Below are positions 52,738 through 60,682 of a DNA stretch of 64,000 nucleotides, one piece after another (position 1 is the first letter of the stretch; every line of letters starts with the position of its first letter). The notes under the pieces are model-generated. The model was not told the origin of the DNA, searched no databases, and saw nothing but the letters and a program-made list of their open reading frames with translations. This stretch comes from Peptoniphilus_A sp022767005. GTDB lineage: Bacteria; Bacillota; Clostridia; Tissierellales; Peptoniphilaceae. The position numbers and the translations under genes were made by a program. The stretch is taken from NCBI RefSeq assembly GCF_050315115.1, contig NZ_JBNPOJ010000005.1, positions 65,929-129,928 on the forward strand. The letters are read 5' to 3'.

Positions 52738-52961
52738 TCTTTAGGAAAACACAAAAAAATAAATGAAAATTAAATATTAGCTTATTTTTTAAAAATTCAA
52801 TCTTAAAATTTTACACAATAAATTTTTAAAACCCTTTAAATTTTGCCCTTTTCTCAAATTATTATTTTTTTTCGTGGAATTTTCGTCTTAAAATTTTGCA
52901 TATCAAAAATTTAAGATATGAAAACATTTAAGTATTCTTCGTCAAATAATTTCCCTTAAAC
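52738..52961. other. AT-rich intergenic stretch with repeated TCTTAAAATTTT motifs
   Basis: TCTTAAAATTTTACA (52801) and TCTTAAAATTTTGCA (52886) are near-identical; a third partial copy lies at about 52836. They may be binding sites, but nothing else is visible. Confidence 0.35.
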
Positions 52962-52988
52962 TAAAAAAACTTCGGATAACCGAAGTCT
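52962..52988 (-). terminator. Intrinsic terminator after the araC-type gene
   Basis: On the minus strand, ACTTCGG/CCGAAGT is followed by TTTTTTT. Confidence 0.85.
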
Positions 52989-54032
52989 TTATAATTTATT
53001 TAATTTTTGTTCTAAATCATCAATTATGTCTTTGTAAACTTTTTTCTCAATTTCTAAATAATTTACATTGGCTTTATCTTTTTCAGGCTTTTTATTTTCA
53101 GAAGTAAATTCTTCCTTTGCTCTCAACCAGTATTTATTGTCAAGACTTAAAAAAACTTTTTTAAACTGTGCATCTATCTCAATGGTTTTCCTGTCAAGAC
53201 CTTCACGGTATCTTGAAGGAGACCTGCCAAAGCTTTCTCTAAAAGCCGTGTTGAAACTTCTCACATTAGAGAAACCATAATCTAAAGCTATTTCTGATAT
53301 TTTTTTATCACTTTGTTTTAAATCTTTAGTCGCCTCAGAAAGTCTTTTTCTCTGCAAATATTCTGTAAAGGGAATGCCCACACTATTAGAAAAAATTTCA
53401 GAAGTGTAGTTTGGATGATAACCTACAAGATCTGCTATATCATTTAGGCTAATTTTTTCTCTGTAATTTTCATCTAAATAATGAATAATCTTTTTTATCG
53501 CATTATCCTTTTCTAAATTTACTGTATCTTCTTTATTTACTTCCCCTTTTGTAGCAAAGTTTTCAATTGATTCCAAAATTATCTTTTCTGTGGCAATTGA
53601 TCTCTTAATTTTACTTTCCAAGGAATTATCATAAAAGGACTCAATAATCTCAACGAGGCTCTTTCTAATTTCAATAGCAAAATTATTATCTCTTGAATCT
53701 TTATCTGTTGCACCCTTCCAATAATATCTTTCTCTATTTTTATCAAAGCCATCTAAAATTTTTGGGCTAAAATGTAATACAAGTGCAATAGTTTCCTTCT
53801 CCTTAGCAAGAGTTGCATGGCCTTCCTTTGAGTCGAAGAAAACTATATCTCCTCTTGAAAGATTGTAAATTTCCCCATTAAGGCAAGCTTCTAGTTTTCC
53901 ATTTAAGACAACTAAACACTCTACATCTTCATGCCAATTATAGTTAAAAGCACCAACATAATATGCGTAACATTTTATTTTATATATTTCATTTCCTATT
54001 TCTTTTTCATAGGAAAAATTTAATTCCTGCAT
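52989..54032 (-). CDS. AraC-family transcriptional regulator with cupin N-terminus
   Basis: A regulator of 347 residues. The N-terminal cupin (about 25-90) has HEDVECLVVLNGKLEA and GDIVFFDSKEGH; the double helix-turn-helix (about 177-277) has ISLNDIADLVGYHPNYTSEIF and ISEIALDYGFSNVRSFNTAF with RSPSRYR. Unusually, about 70 residues (LDRKTIEIDAQFKKVF to the end) follow the DNA-binding domain. It stands alone between the tartrate operon and the M20 gene, in the same direction, with its own terminator. The ligand may be tartrate, but that rests only on position and on the promoter palindrome. Confidence 0.9.
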   Translation of the reverse strand: MQELNFSYEKEIGNEIYKIKCYAYYVGAFNYNWHEDVECLVVLNGKLEACLNGEIYNLSRGDIVFFDSKEGHATLAKEKETIALVLHFSPKILDGFDKNRERYYWKGATDKDSRDNNFAIEIRKSLVEIIESFYDNSLESKIKRSIATEKIILESIENFATKGEVNKEDTVNLEKDNAIKKIIHYLDENYREKISLNDIADLVGYHPNYTSEIFSNSVGIPFTEYLQRKRLSEATKDLKQSDKKISEIALDYGFSNVRSFNTAFRESFGRSPSRYREGLDRKTIEIDAQFKKVFLSLDNKYWLRAKEEFTSENKKPEKDKANVNYLEIEKKVYKDIIDDLEQKLNKL

Positions 54033-54126
54033 TTAATCAACCTCTTCACAATTGTATCACAAGGTTTTGTTTTTATTTATCTAATTTTAATAAATAATGG
54101 CGAAAATCAAAGGCAGGTTTTAAAAT

Positions 54127-55317
54127 TTAATCTTTTGTTAAATATTTTACAGCAACAGCTGCCATAGTTTTTGCACAAATTATCATTGCATCTTCTCTTA
54201 TGTCAAATTTTGGATGGTGATGTGGGTAAGGTGCATCTTCTTTGTGAGCTCCTACGTAGAAAAAGCAGGAAGGTCTTTCCTTTGCGTAATAAGAAAAATC
54301 TTCTGATGGTGGTTGTTCTCCTCCATCGGATATTTCTTTAACTTCAGGAATTTCTGCTTCTTTTATCGCTTCCACTACTAAATCTGTCATCTCTGGGTCA
54401 TTGTATAAAACTGGATAGTCATTTGTGTAATTTATTTCTACGCCTGTGTTAAAGGTTTCGCCAATACCCTTTGCAATTCTCTTTATTTCAGTTTCAATTA
54501 CTTCCCTTGTGTGATCTGACATTGCCCTTACATCGCCTATTACTGTTACTGAATCCTTGATAATATTAAAAGTTCCTTCTCCTGCAAAGGATCCAATGGT
54601 TACAACTCCATTTTCAAAGGGAGAAAGTCTTCGTGATACAATAGTTTGCACTGCAGTTACAAAGTATGATGCTGCAACTATGGCATCATTGGATAGATGT
54701 GGCATTGAGCCATGTCCGCCTACTCCTTGAAACTTTACGCTAAATTTTGCTCTTCCAGTTTGCGTATTGCCTTTGTGGTACTGAACTGTCCCAAAGGGCA
54801 TTGCTGACATTACGTGAATTCCAAAAACATTGTCTACGCCATCGAGGACTCCAGCGTCTATCATTTGTTTTGCTCCCCCTGGAGGTGCTTCTTCTGCGTG
54901 TTGGTGTATTATTACTATTTTTCCCCTTAGTTTATCTTTTTTCTCTAGCAATATGTCTGCCAATAGCATTAAGTAAGCTGTGTGTGCATCATGGCCACAA
55001 GCGTGCATTACTCCTTCATTTTTTGATGCAAAGGGAAGTCCTGTTTCTTCTTTTATTGGAAGTGCATCAAAATCTGCCCTTAGGGCAATAGTCTTGCCCG
55101 GTTTTTTTGTGTCAATTACAACTCTAAGACCGTATCCGCCCATATTTGTTGTAACTTCAACATTCTTGCCCTTGTAATAATCTGCAAGATATTCTGCAGT
55201 TTCTTTTTCTTCAAAGGAAAGCTCTGCATTTTTGTGAATGTGGCGACGATGTTCTACCATTTCATCTTGTCTTTTGTCAATTTCTTCAAAAATTTCTTTT
55301 AATAAATTTTTTTCCAT
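54127..55317 (-). CDS. M20-family amidohydrolase (hippurate/N-acyl-amino-acid hydrolase type)
   Basis: A cytoplasmic metallopeptidase of 396 residues. The di-zinc site is intact: HACGHDAH (Cys107, His109), the paired acids at 142-143 in QHAEE, and a late HHHPKFD. The dimerisation domain (about 185-295) holds GGHGSMPH. Similar enzymes hydrolyse N-acyl amino acids, indole-amino acid conjugates or aminobenzoyl-glutamate; with the AbgT-type transporter elsewhere in the window, p-aminobenzoyl-glutamate is a possible but unproven substrate. AAGGAGA precedes the ATG. Confidence 0.9.
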   Translation of the reverse strand: MEKNLLKEIFEEIDKRQDEMVEHRRHIHKNAELSFEEKETAEYLADYYKGKNVEVTTNMGGYGLRVVIDTKKPGKTIALRADFDALPIKEETGLPFASKNEGVMHACGHDAHTAYLMLLADILLEKKDKLRGKIVIIHQHAEEAPPGGAKQMIDAGVLDGVDNVFGIHVMSAMPFGTVQYHKGNTQTGRAKFSVKFQGVGGHGSMPHLSNDAIVAASYFVTAVQTIVSRRLSPFENGVVTIGSFAGEGTFNIIKDSVTVIGDVRAMSDHTREVIETEIKRIAKGIGETFNTGVEINYTNDYPVLYNDPEMTDLVVEAIKEAEIPEVKEISDGGEQPPSEDFSYYAKERPSCFFYVGAHKEDAPYPHHHPKFDIREDAMIICAKTMAAVAVKYLTKD

Positions 55318-55357
55318 GTTGTCTCCTTACTTTCATTTCTATAAATTTGGGATAAAG

Positions 55358-55378
55358 GGAACTACAAAATGTAGTTCC
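55358..55378 (-). terminator. Perfect hairpin after purL
   Basis: GGAACTACA-loop-TGTAGTTCC, followed on the minus strand by CTTTATC. The T-run is poor, so it may be an imperfect terminator or an RNA-stabilising end. Confidence 0.55.
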
Positions 55379-55381
55379 AAC

Positions 55382-58300
55382 TTAATCTTTCTTAAAAAAT
55401 TCTACACCTGCTGTAAAAATGTCTTCTATTTCAATTCCAGGTATATTTTTAAAAGTGCCTTCTACAACTCTTTCGCTGTGGCCCATTTTCCCCAAAATCT
55501 TTCCATCCCTTGACATCAAGGCTTCTACATTTAATAGTGATCCATTTGGTGCATCTTCATAACAAATTGCAACTTGTTCATTTGCTAATATTTCCTTTAC
55601 CTTGTCTTCACTTGCGATAAATCTTCCTTCGCCGTGAGAAATTGGCACTTTATAAGTTTTTCCAACTTCAAGTTTTTGAAGCCATGGTGAATTGTTTGAC
55701 ATTACAACTGTGTCAACTATTCTTGCAATATGTCTGTTGCAAGTGTTATAAGTTAGTGTTGGGTCGTCTTCTTCTAGGTCCTTTATCTCTCCGTAAGGGA
55801 GTAGCCCCGTCTTAATTAATGCTTGAAATCCATTACAAATTCCAAGTATTAGTCCGTCGTTATCTGTAAGTAATTTTTCGATTGCTGATTTAACTTTATC
55901 TGATCTAATTACATTGGCGATAAATTTACCAGATCCACCTGGTTCATCGCCAAGTGAAAATCCTCCTGGTATTGCAAGAATTTGTGTATTAGAAATTTTT
56001 GCTGCTAATTCTTCTATGGATTCCTTTACCTTTTCATTGTTCTTATTTTTAAACACTACTACTTCTGCCTTTGCTCCTGCTCTTTCAAAGGCTCTAGCTG
56101 TGTCATACTCTGAGTTTGTACCTGGAAAGGCTGGTATTACTACCTTGACAATGTCCACCGATTTTTTGGACTTCATTCTTCTCTTTGGCACTTCTTTTTG
56201 TTTTACTTCAGCTAATTTATTTGTATCAACTGGCTTGAAAATTTTGTCCATTGTGTTTAAATAAGCTCTTTTTAATTTTTCTAAATCTAATTCCACGCTA
56301 TTTACTTTCATCTTTTGGTCATCTCTAAATTCGCCAATTTTTTCTATAAATTCTCTATCCTCTAGATATTCAACTACAAAAGAGCCGTAAAGTGGTGAAT
56401 AAAGATCTTCAACTTGTAAGTTAAAGCCAACATTGTCTATTGCCATTTCAAAAATTTGTGGAAGTGTACCCTTGTGATTTATTGCTGCTGCAGAAATTAC
56501 ATTGCCTTTCTTTATTTCATTTTGTAAATTTATAAAGTTTTCTTTAGTTTCTTCAAGGTTAAGTGTGCCAATGTGTTCTCTTTCAGTCTTTATGATGCCA
56601 ATTTTTCCCTTGCCCTTAAACTCTGGACTGATTATATTTTTTGCATCAACTGTGTTTACTGCAAAGGAAATAAGTGTTGGCGGCACATTTATATCTTCAA
56701 AAGTTCCACTCATGGAGTCCTTGCCACCAATTGGAGGTGCGTCAAAATATCTTGATGCAGTTAATGCTCCAAGAAGTGATTTAAGTGGTTTTGACCAAGA
56801 TTTTGCGTTGTCCATTTTTTCGTAAAATTCTTGGAAGGAAAGTCTTATTCCAGAAAGTGGCGCTCCTGATGCAATGAGTTTTGCAATAGATTCGATTACC
56901 GCATAATATCCGCCAAGATATTGAGATTCTTCAGATAACTTTGGATTAAAACCATAACTCATTACAGATGCAGTTTTACTATCTCCATCATCAACTGGTA
57001 TAAGTGCTGCCATAACTTGTGCTGGCGTATTTTGTTTGTTCCCTCCAAGTGGTTGAAGTACAGTTGCCGCTCCCACAGATGAGTCAAATCTTTCAATCAT
57101 ATTTTTCTTTGAAGTAATATTCAAATCAGCTAAATATTTTTCTAAATCTTCAACGCCATCTTTATTTACTAAAAATTCTGGGAAGTCTTCAGATAGAACT
57201 TCAACTCTTTCTCTTCTCTTTGCTCCAGTTTGGTTTACAAAATCATAGCTCATGTCGCAGATAACTTCATCTTCGTAATACATTTTTAGTCTGCCGTCGC
57301 CAGTTACTCTTGCAACAACTGTACTTTCCAAATTTTCCTTGTCGGCAAGTTCCATAAATGTGTCCACGTCTTTTTTATCTACAACTACTGCCATTCTCTC
57401 TTGAGATTCAGAAATTGCAATTTCTCTCGGTTTTAATCCCATGTATTTTAATGGAACTTTATCCAGTTTAACCTCGATTGAATTTGCAAGTTCGCCTATG
57501 GCAACGGAAACTCCACCTGCGCCAAAATCGTTACATTTTTTAATTAGTTTTGCAGCCTTTGGATTTCTAAATAATCTTTGAATTTTTCTCTCTTCAGGTG
57601 CATTTCCCTTTTGCACTTGTGCAGATTCTGTTTGAATAGATTCTACATTATGTGATTTTGATGACCCCGTCGCTCCTCCAATTCCATCTCTACCAGTTCT
57701 GCCTCCAAGTAAAATTATTACATCGCCTTCAGTTGGTTCAATTCTCTTTACATTTTCAAGAGGACAAGCTGCAATTACTGCACCTGTTTCCATTCTCTTT
57801 GCTACATAGCCTGGATGGTATAATTCATCGACTAGACCTGTTGCTACTCCAACTTGATTTCCATAGGATGAATAACCAATTGCAGCTTCAGTTACAATTT
57901 TCTTTTGTGGAAGTTTTCCCTTTAAAGTTTTTTCAATTGGAGTGAAGGGATCTCCTGCACCTGTTACTCTCATTGCTTGATATACATAACTTCTTCCAGA
58001 AAGGGGATCTCTTATTGCTCCTCCGAGACAAGTGCTTGCCCCTCCAACTGGTTCAATTTCAGTTGGGTGATTATGTGTTTCGTTTTTAAACATAAGTAGG
58101 TAATCGCGAAGTTCTTCTTTGCCGTCAAATTCTACCTTTGCCTTAATTTTTACAGAACAGGCATTTATTTCTGATGAAATTTCTAAATCATCAAGTTTGC
58201 CATTTTTCCTAAGTTCCTTTGCAAGAATTGTGCCAAGGCTCATTAAAGTAATTGGCTTTTTGATGTCAAGTTCTTTTCTCATTTCTAAGTAAGAATCAAA

Positions 58301-59053
58301 GGCTTTTTTAATTTCTTTATCTAGTTCAGTAACTACGCTAAAATCAATGTCTAGTTCTGTGTTAAAAGTTGTGTGTCTACAATGGTCTGACCAATAAGTG
58401 TCTATTATTGCAACTTCCGTTTCATTAGGATCTCTGTCTTCTTCTTTAAAATAATATTGAAGCACCTTTAAGTCCTCAGGACTCATGGCAAGGGATTTTT
58501 CTTCTACAAATTTCTTTAATCCCTCTTCATCTAATTTATTAAATCCTTGGTAGACAAGATTTTCGTGATTTTTCTTTGCATCTTCTCTTAAAATAACATC
58601 TTCAAAAACGTCAACTTCTTTAGAGTCAACGGGATTTATTAGGAAGTTTTTGATTTTTTCAAGTTCATCTTTGTTTACTCCGCCAATATCATAAACCTCT
58701 GTAACCCTTGCCCTAACTTTTTCGTCAGTGAAAAGTGCAATAGTTTGGACTAAACCATCTTCTCTATTGTCAAATTGCCCAGCTTGATATTGAATGCCAA
58801 TGGGATTTTCAAAGGAATCCTCTAATTTTTTGTAATCTTCATAATATACTTCTTCCACTGGCGCTTCGTAAAATACAGTTGCCATAGTCTTATCAAGGGT
58901 TTCATCTGATATATCTACATCGTATCTTCTATAAGTTTTTAAGTAAGTAGTATCTATTCCAAGAGAAGTCTTGATTTCTTCTCTAAGTGATTTTGACTGG
59001 TGATCGAATTCATCTTTTTTTGTAATATAAATTCTCTTAACATTATTTTTCAT
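55382..59053 (-). CDS. purL: Phosphoribosylformylglycinamidine synthase, single-chain type
   Basis: Fourth step of purine synthesis: FGAR to FGAM with ATP and glutamine. The 1223-residue protein combines the synthetase and glutaminase parts that are three proteins (PurS, PurQ, PurL) in Bacillus. The N-terminus is PurS-like; the ATP-binding core has DTYWSDHCRHTTF, FKNETHNHPTEIEPVGGASTC and GGAGVSVAIGEL-type motifs; the C-terminal glutaminase (about 980-1225) has the nucleophile Cys in GICNGFQALI and His/Glu in SHGEGRF. I start at the ATG with AAGGAG 10 bases upstream. It overlaps purF by 11 bases. Confidence 0.94.
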   Translation of the reverse strand: MKNNVKRIYITKKDEFDHQSKSLREEIKTSLGIDTTYLKTYRRYDVDISDETLDKTMATVFYEAPVEEVYYEDYKKLEDSFENPIGIQYQAGQFDNREDGLVQTIALFTDEKVRARVTEVYDIGGVNKDELEKIKNFLINPVDSKEVDVFEDVILREDAKKNHENLVYQGFNKLDEEGLKKFVEEKSLAMSPEDLKVLQYYFKEEDRDPNETEVAIIDTYWSDHCRHTTFNTELDIDFSVVTELDKEIKKAFDSYLEMRKELDIKKPITLMSLGTILAKELRKNGKLDDLEISSEINACSVKIKAKVEFDGKEELRDYLLMFKNETHNHPTEIEPVGGASTCLGGAIRDPLSGRSYVYQAMRVTGAGDPFTPIEKTLKGKLPQKKIVTEAAIGYSSYGNQVGVATGLVDELYHPGYVAKRMETGAVIAACPLENVKRIEPTEGDVIILLGGRTGRDGIGGATGSSKSHNVESIQTESAQVQKGNAPEERKIQRLFRNPKAAKLIKKCNDFGAGGVSVAIGELANSIEVKLDKVPLKYMGLKPREIAISESQERMAVVVDKKDVDTFMELADKENLESTVVARVTGDGRLKMYYEDEVICDMSYDFVNQTGAKRRERVEVLSEDFPEFLVNKDGVEDLEKYLADLNITSKKNMIERFDSSVGAATVLQPLGGNKQNTPAQVMAALIPVDDGDSKTASVMSYGFNPKLSEESQYLGGYYAVIESIAKLIASGAPLSGIRLSFQEFYEKMDNAKSWSKPLKSLLGALTASRYFDAPPIGGKDSMSGTFEDINVPPTLISFAVNTVDAKNIISPEFKGKGKIGIIKTEREHIGTLNLEETKENFINLQNEIKKGNVISAAAINHKGTLPQIFEMAIDNVGFNLQVEDLYSPLYGSFVVEYLEDREFIEKIGEFRDDQKMKVNSVELDLEKLKRAYLNTMDKIFKPVDTNKLAEVKQKEVPKRRMKSKKSVDIVKVVIPAFPGTNSEYDTARAFERAGAKAEVVVFKNKNNEKVKESIEELAAKISNTQILAIPGGFSLGDEPGGSGKFIANVIRSDKVKSAIEKLLTDNDGLILGICNGFQALIKTGLLPYGEIKDLEEDDPTLTYNTCNRHIARIVDTVVMSNNSPWLQKLEVGKTYKVPISHGEGRFIASEDKVKEILANEQVAICYEDAPNGSLLNVEALMSRDGKILGKMGHSERVVEGTFKNIPGIEIEDIFTAGVEFFKKD

Positions 59054-60404
59054 TTTCAACTAACTCCTTTGGCTCAACTGCATAATCGCCATTAAAGCAT
59101 GCTTTGCAGAAAACATCTTCTTTCATCAGAGTCGCATCCAACATTCCCTTCATTGAAATAAAAGCAAGGGAATCTGCGCCAATTCTCTCTCTCATTTCCG
59201 CAACAGAATAATTTGCTGCGATAAGTTTTTTTCGTGATGGCGTGTCAATTCCATAGAAACAAGGGTACTTTACTGGAGGAGAAACTATTCTCATGTGGAC
59301 TTCCTTTGCCCCAGCTTTTTTCATCCTCATAATTAAATTTTTTGAAGTTGTACCTCTAACTATTGAATCGTCTACTAAAATAACTCTCTTACCTCTTAAA
59401 ACCGTTTCAAGTGGATTTAATTTTAATTTAACAGAAAGTTCTCTTTCTTCAGGTGTTGGCTTAATAAAAGTTCTTCCCATGTATCTATTTTTCACAAGAC
59501 CTTCGGCAAAGGGAATTCCGGACTCTTGAGCATAACCCATTGCTCCAGGAGTTCCTGAATCTGGAACAGCGATTACTAAATCAGCATCAACTGGCGCTTC
59601 CTTAGATAAAATTTCTCCACATCTTCTTCTAAAGTTATAGGAGTTTACGCCGTCGAGAGTTGCATCTGTTCTTGCAAAATATACATATTCAAAAATGCAA
59701 TGTTGTCTTTTTTCTTTTTCAAAAAATTCTGAGTGAATGCCCTTTTTATCAACAACAATAATTTCTGAAGGTTCAACATCTCTTATGGCATCAGTTCCAA
59801 TTATTTCAAGAGGTGCATTTTCAGATGCAATAATTACTTCTCCATTTTTTGCCCTTCCAATTAAAAGTGGTCTAAATCCATAGGGGTCTCTAAAAGCAAC
59901 AAGTTTGTCTTCAAAAAGCATTACCACGCTGTATGCTCCCTTAATCCTTGACATGGTTTTTTTCACAGCTTCAATTATATCGCCAGTATAGTATTTTGCA
60001 ACTAATGACAAGATAACTTCTGTGTCAATTGCAGTTTGAAAAAGCATCCCTTCATCTTCAAGTTCTTTTCTTATTGACTTGTGATTTACTAAATTTCCAT
60101 TGTGAGCAAGGGCAAATTCTCTATTTTTTGAAAAGGCAAGTAGTGGTTGTGAATTGTATTCATAGGATCCACCTGCAGTGGCATAACGAACATGACCTAT
60201 TCCAATATTGCCCTTTAATTTAATAAAACTTTCGTCGTCAAAATTGTCGTAAACAAGTCCCATACCCTTGTCTAAAACCATATTCTTTCCGTCAAAAACA
60301 CATATTCCGCTGGCTTCTTGTCCTCTGTGTTGAAGAGAATTAAGTCCGTAAAATAATTTTTTGCTCACATCACTTTGTGAGTAAATTCCAATAACTCCAC
60401 ACAT
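59043..60404 (-). CDS. purF: Amidophosphoribosyltransferase
   Basis: First committed step of purine synthesis: PRPP and glutamine to phosphoribosylamine. The 453-residue protein starts MCGVIGIYS, so Cys2 becomes the glutaminase nucleophile after Met removal, with no propeptide. The PRPP-binding loop is VILVDDSIVRGTTSKNL. The cysteines of the Bacillus-type 4Fe-4S cluster are kept (QHCIFEYVYF, YPCFYGID, CKAC). Its ATG overlaps the stop of an 18-codon frame (TAATG), and a terminator lies further upstream. It leads the purF-purL transcript. Confidence 0.96.
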   Translation of the reverse strand: MCGVIGIYSQSDVSKKLFYGLNSLQHRGQEASGICVFDGKNMVLDKGMGLVYDNFDDESFIKLKGNIGIGHVRYATAGGSYEYNSQPLLAFSKNREFALAHNGNLVNHKSIRKELEDEGMLFQTAIDTEVILSLVAKYYTGDIIEAVKKTMSRIKGAYSVVMLFEDKLVAFRDPYGFRPLLIGRAKNGEVIIASENAPLEIIGTDAIRDVEPSEIIVVDKKGIHSEFFEKEKRQHCIFEYVYFARTDATLDGVNSYNFRRRCGEILSKEAPVDADLVIAVPDSGTPGAMGYAQESGIPFAEGLVKNRYMGRTFIKPTPEERELSVKLKLNPLETVLRGKRVILVDDSIVRGTTSKNLIMRMKKAGAKEVHMRIVSPPVKYPCFYGIDTPSRKKLIAANYSVAEMRERIGADSLAFISMKGMLDATLMKEDVFCKACFNGDYAVEPKELVENEK

Positions 60405-60460
60405 TAATTTGACACCTCTTCATTCAATTTAAAAGTTTCAATAAAATAAAAATCTTCCAT
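60404..60460 (-). CDS. 18-codon leader frame coupled to purF
   Basis: An ATG at 60460 with GGAGG five bases upstream begins a short frame, MEDFYFIETFKLNEEVSN, whose stop TAA overlaps the purF ATG as TAATG. It is downstream of the terminator, so it is translated only when transcription has passed that point, and it would feed ribosomes directly to purF. Its product is acidic and has four aromatic residues in the first ten. It is too short to be an enzyme; a coupling function is likely. Confidence 0.55.
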   Translation of the reverse strand: MEDFYFIETFKLNEEVSN

Positions 60461-60473
60461 TTTTCCTCCAATT

Positions 60474-60497
60474 AAAAAAGCTCATCAAAAGATGAGC
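60474..60497 (-). terminator. Intrinsic terminator (attenuator candidate) in the purF leader
   Basis: On the minus strand the perfect GCTCATC-TTTT-GATGAGC hairpin is followed by TTTTTT. It lies between the leader promoter and purF, so it must be bypassed for purF-purL expression. Confidence 0.85.
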
Positions 60498-60501
60498 ATA
60501 G

Positions 60502-60597
60502 TTAAATGTTTAAAGAAAAATTAGTCGCAAAAATTGCGTCAAGAAGTCCATGAGGTATATCCATAAAACTATTTGTGAACGCAGGGCAAAAAAGCAT
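60502..60597 (-). CDS. 31-codon leader frame upstream of purF
   Basis: An ATG at 60597 preceded by GGAGG at nine bases opens a frame of 31 codons (MLFCPAFTNSFMDIPHGLLD, then AIFATNFSLNI) that ends five bases before the attenuator stem. It has five Phe codons, all TTT. It could be a regulatory leader peptide. Equally, the frame may be a by-product of a folded RNA with conserved sequence, since its ends form long-range stems (60520-60606). I cannot tell which from one sequence. Confidence 0.45.
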   Translation of the reverse strand: MLFCPAFTNSFMDIPHGLLDAIFATNFSLNI

Positions 60598-60606
60598 ACA
60601 ACTAAT
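60520..60606 (-). ncRNA. Candidate structured cis-regulatory RNA in the purF leader
   Basis: On the minus strand ATTAGTTG (60606-60599) can pair with CGACTAAT (60527-60520) in an 8-pair closing stem (one G-U), enclosing an inner TGCGTT/GACGCA stem (60583-60578 with 60540-60535). A terminator follows directly. The layout (closing stem, internal stems, terminator) is that of a riboswitch, but it does not match the purine, PRPP, ZTP or glycine classes as I know them. Confidence 0.4.
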
Positions 60607-60627
60607 CCTCCATAAAGTAATAAAATT

Positions 60628-60636
60628 ATTATATCA
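60628..60636 (-). promoter_or_regulatory. Extended -10 promoter of the purF leader
   Basis: On the minus strand the sequence reads TGATATAAT, about 20 bases before the GGAGG of the 31-codon frame. No -35 match is found at 16-18 bases. Confidence 0.55.
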
Positions 60637-60682
60637 TAAAATTTTTAGATTGTACTATTCAAAAATAAATATTAGATAAATC

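Noticed and set aside
60574..60592. Plus-strand AACGCAGGGCAAA resembles the start of a c-di-GMP-I riboswitch
   Set aside because: The other conserved segments (the GACGCAAAGCCT-type block and closing stem) are absent, and the plus strand carries no gene downstream.
60500..60640. Purine, PRPP or ZTP riboswitch before purF
   Set aside because: None of the conserved cores of these classes that I know is found in the leader.
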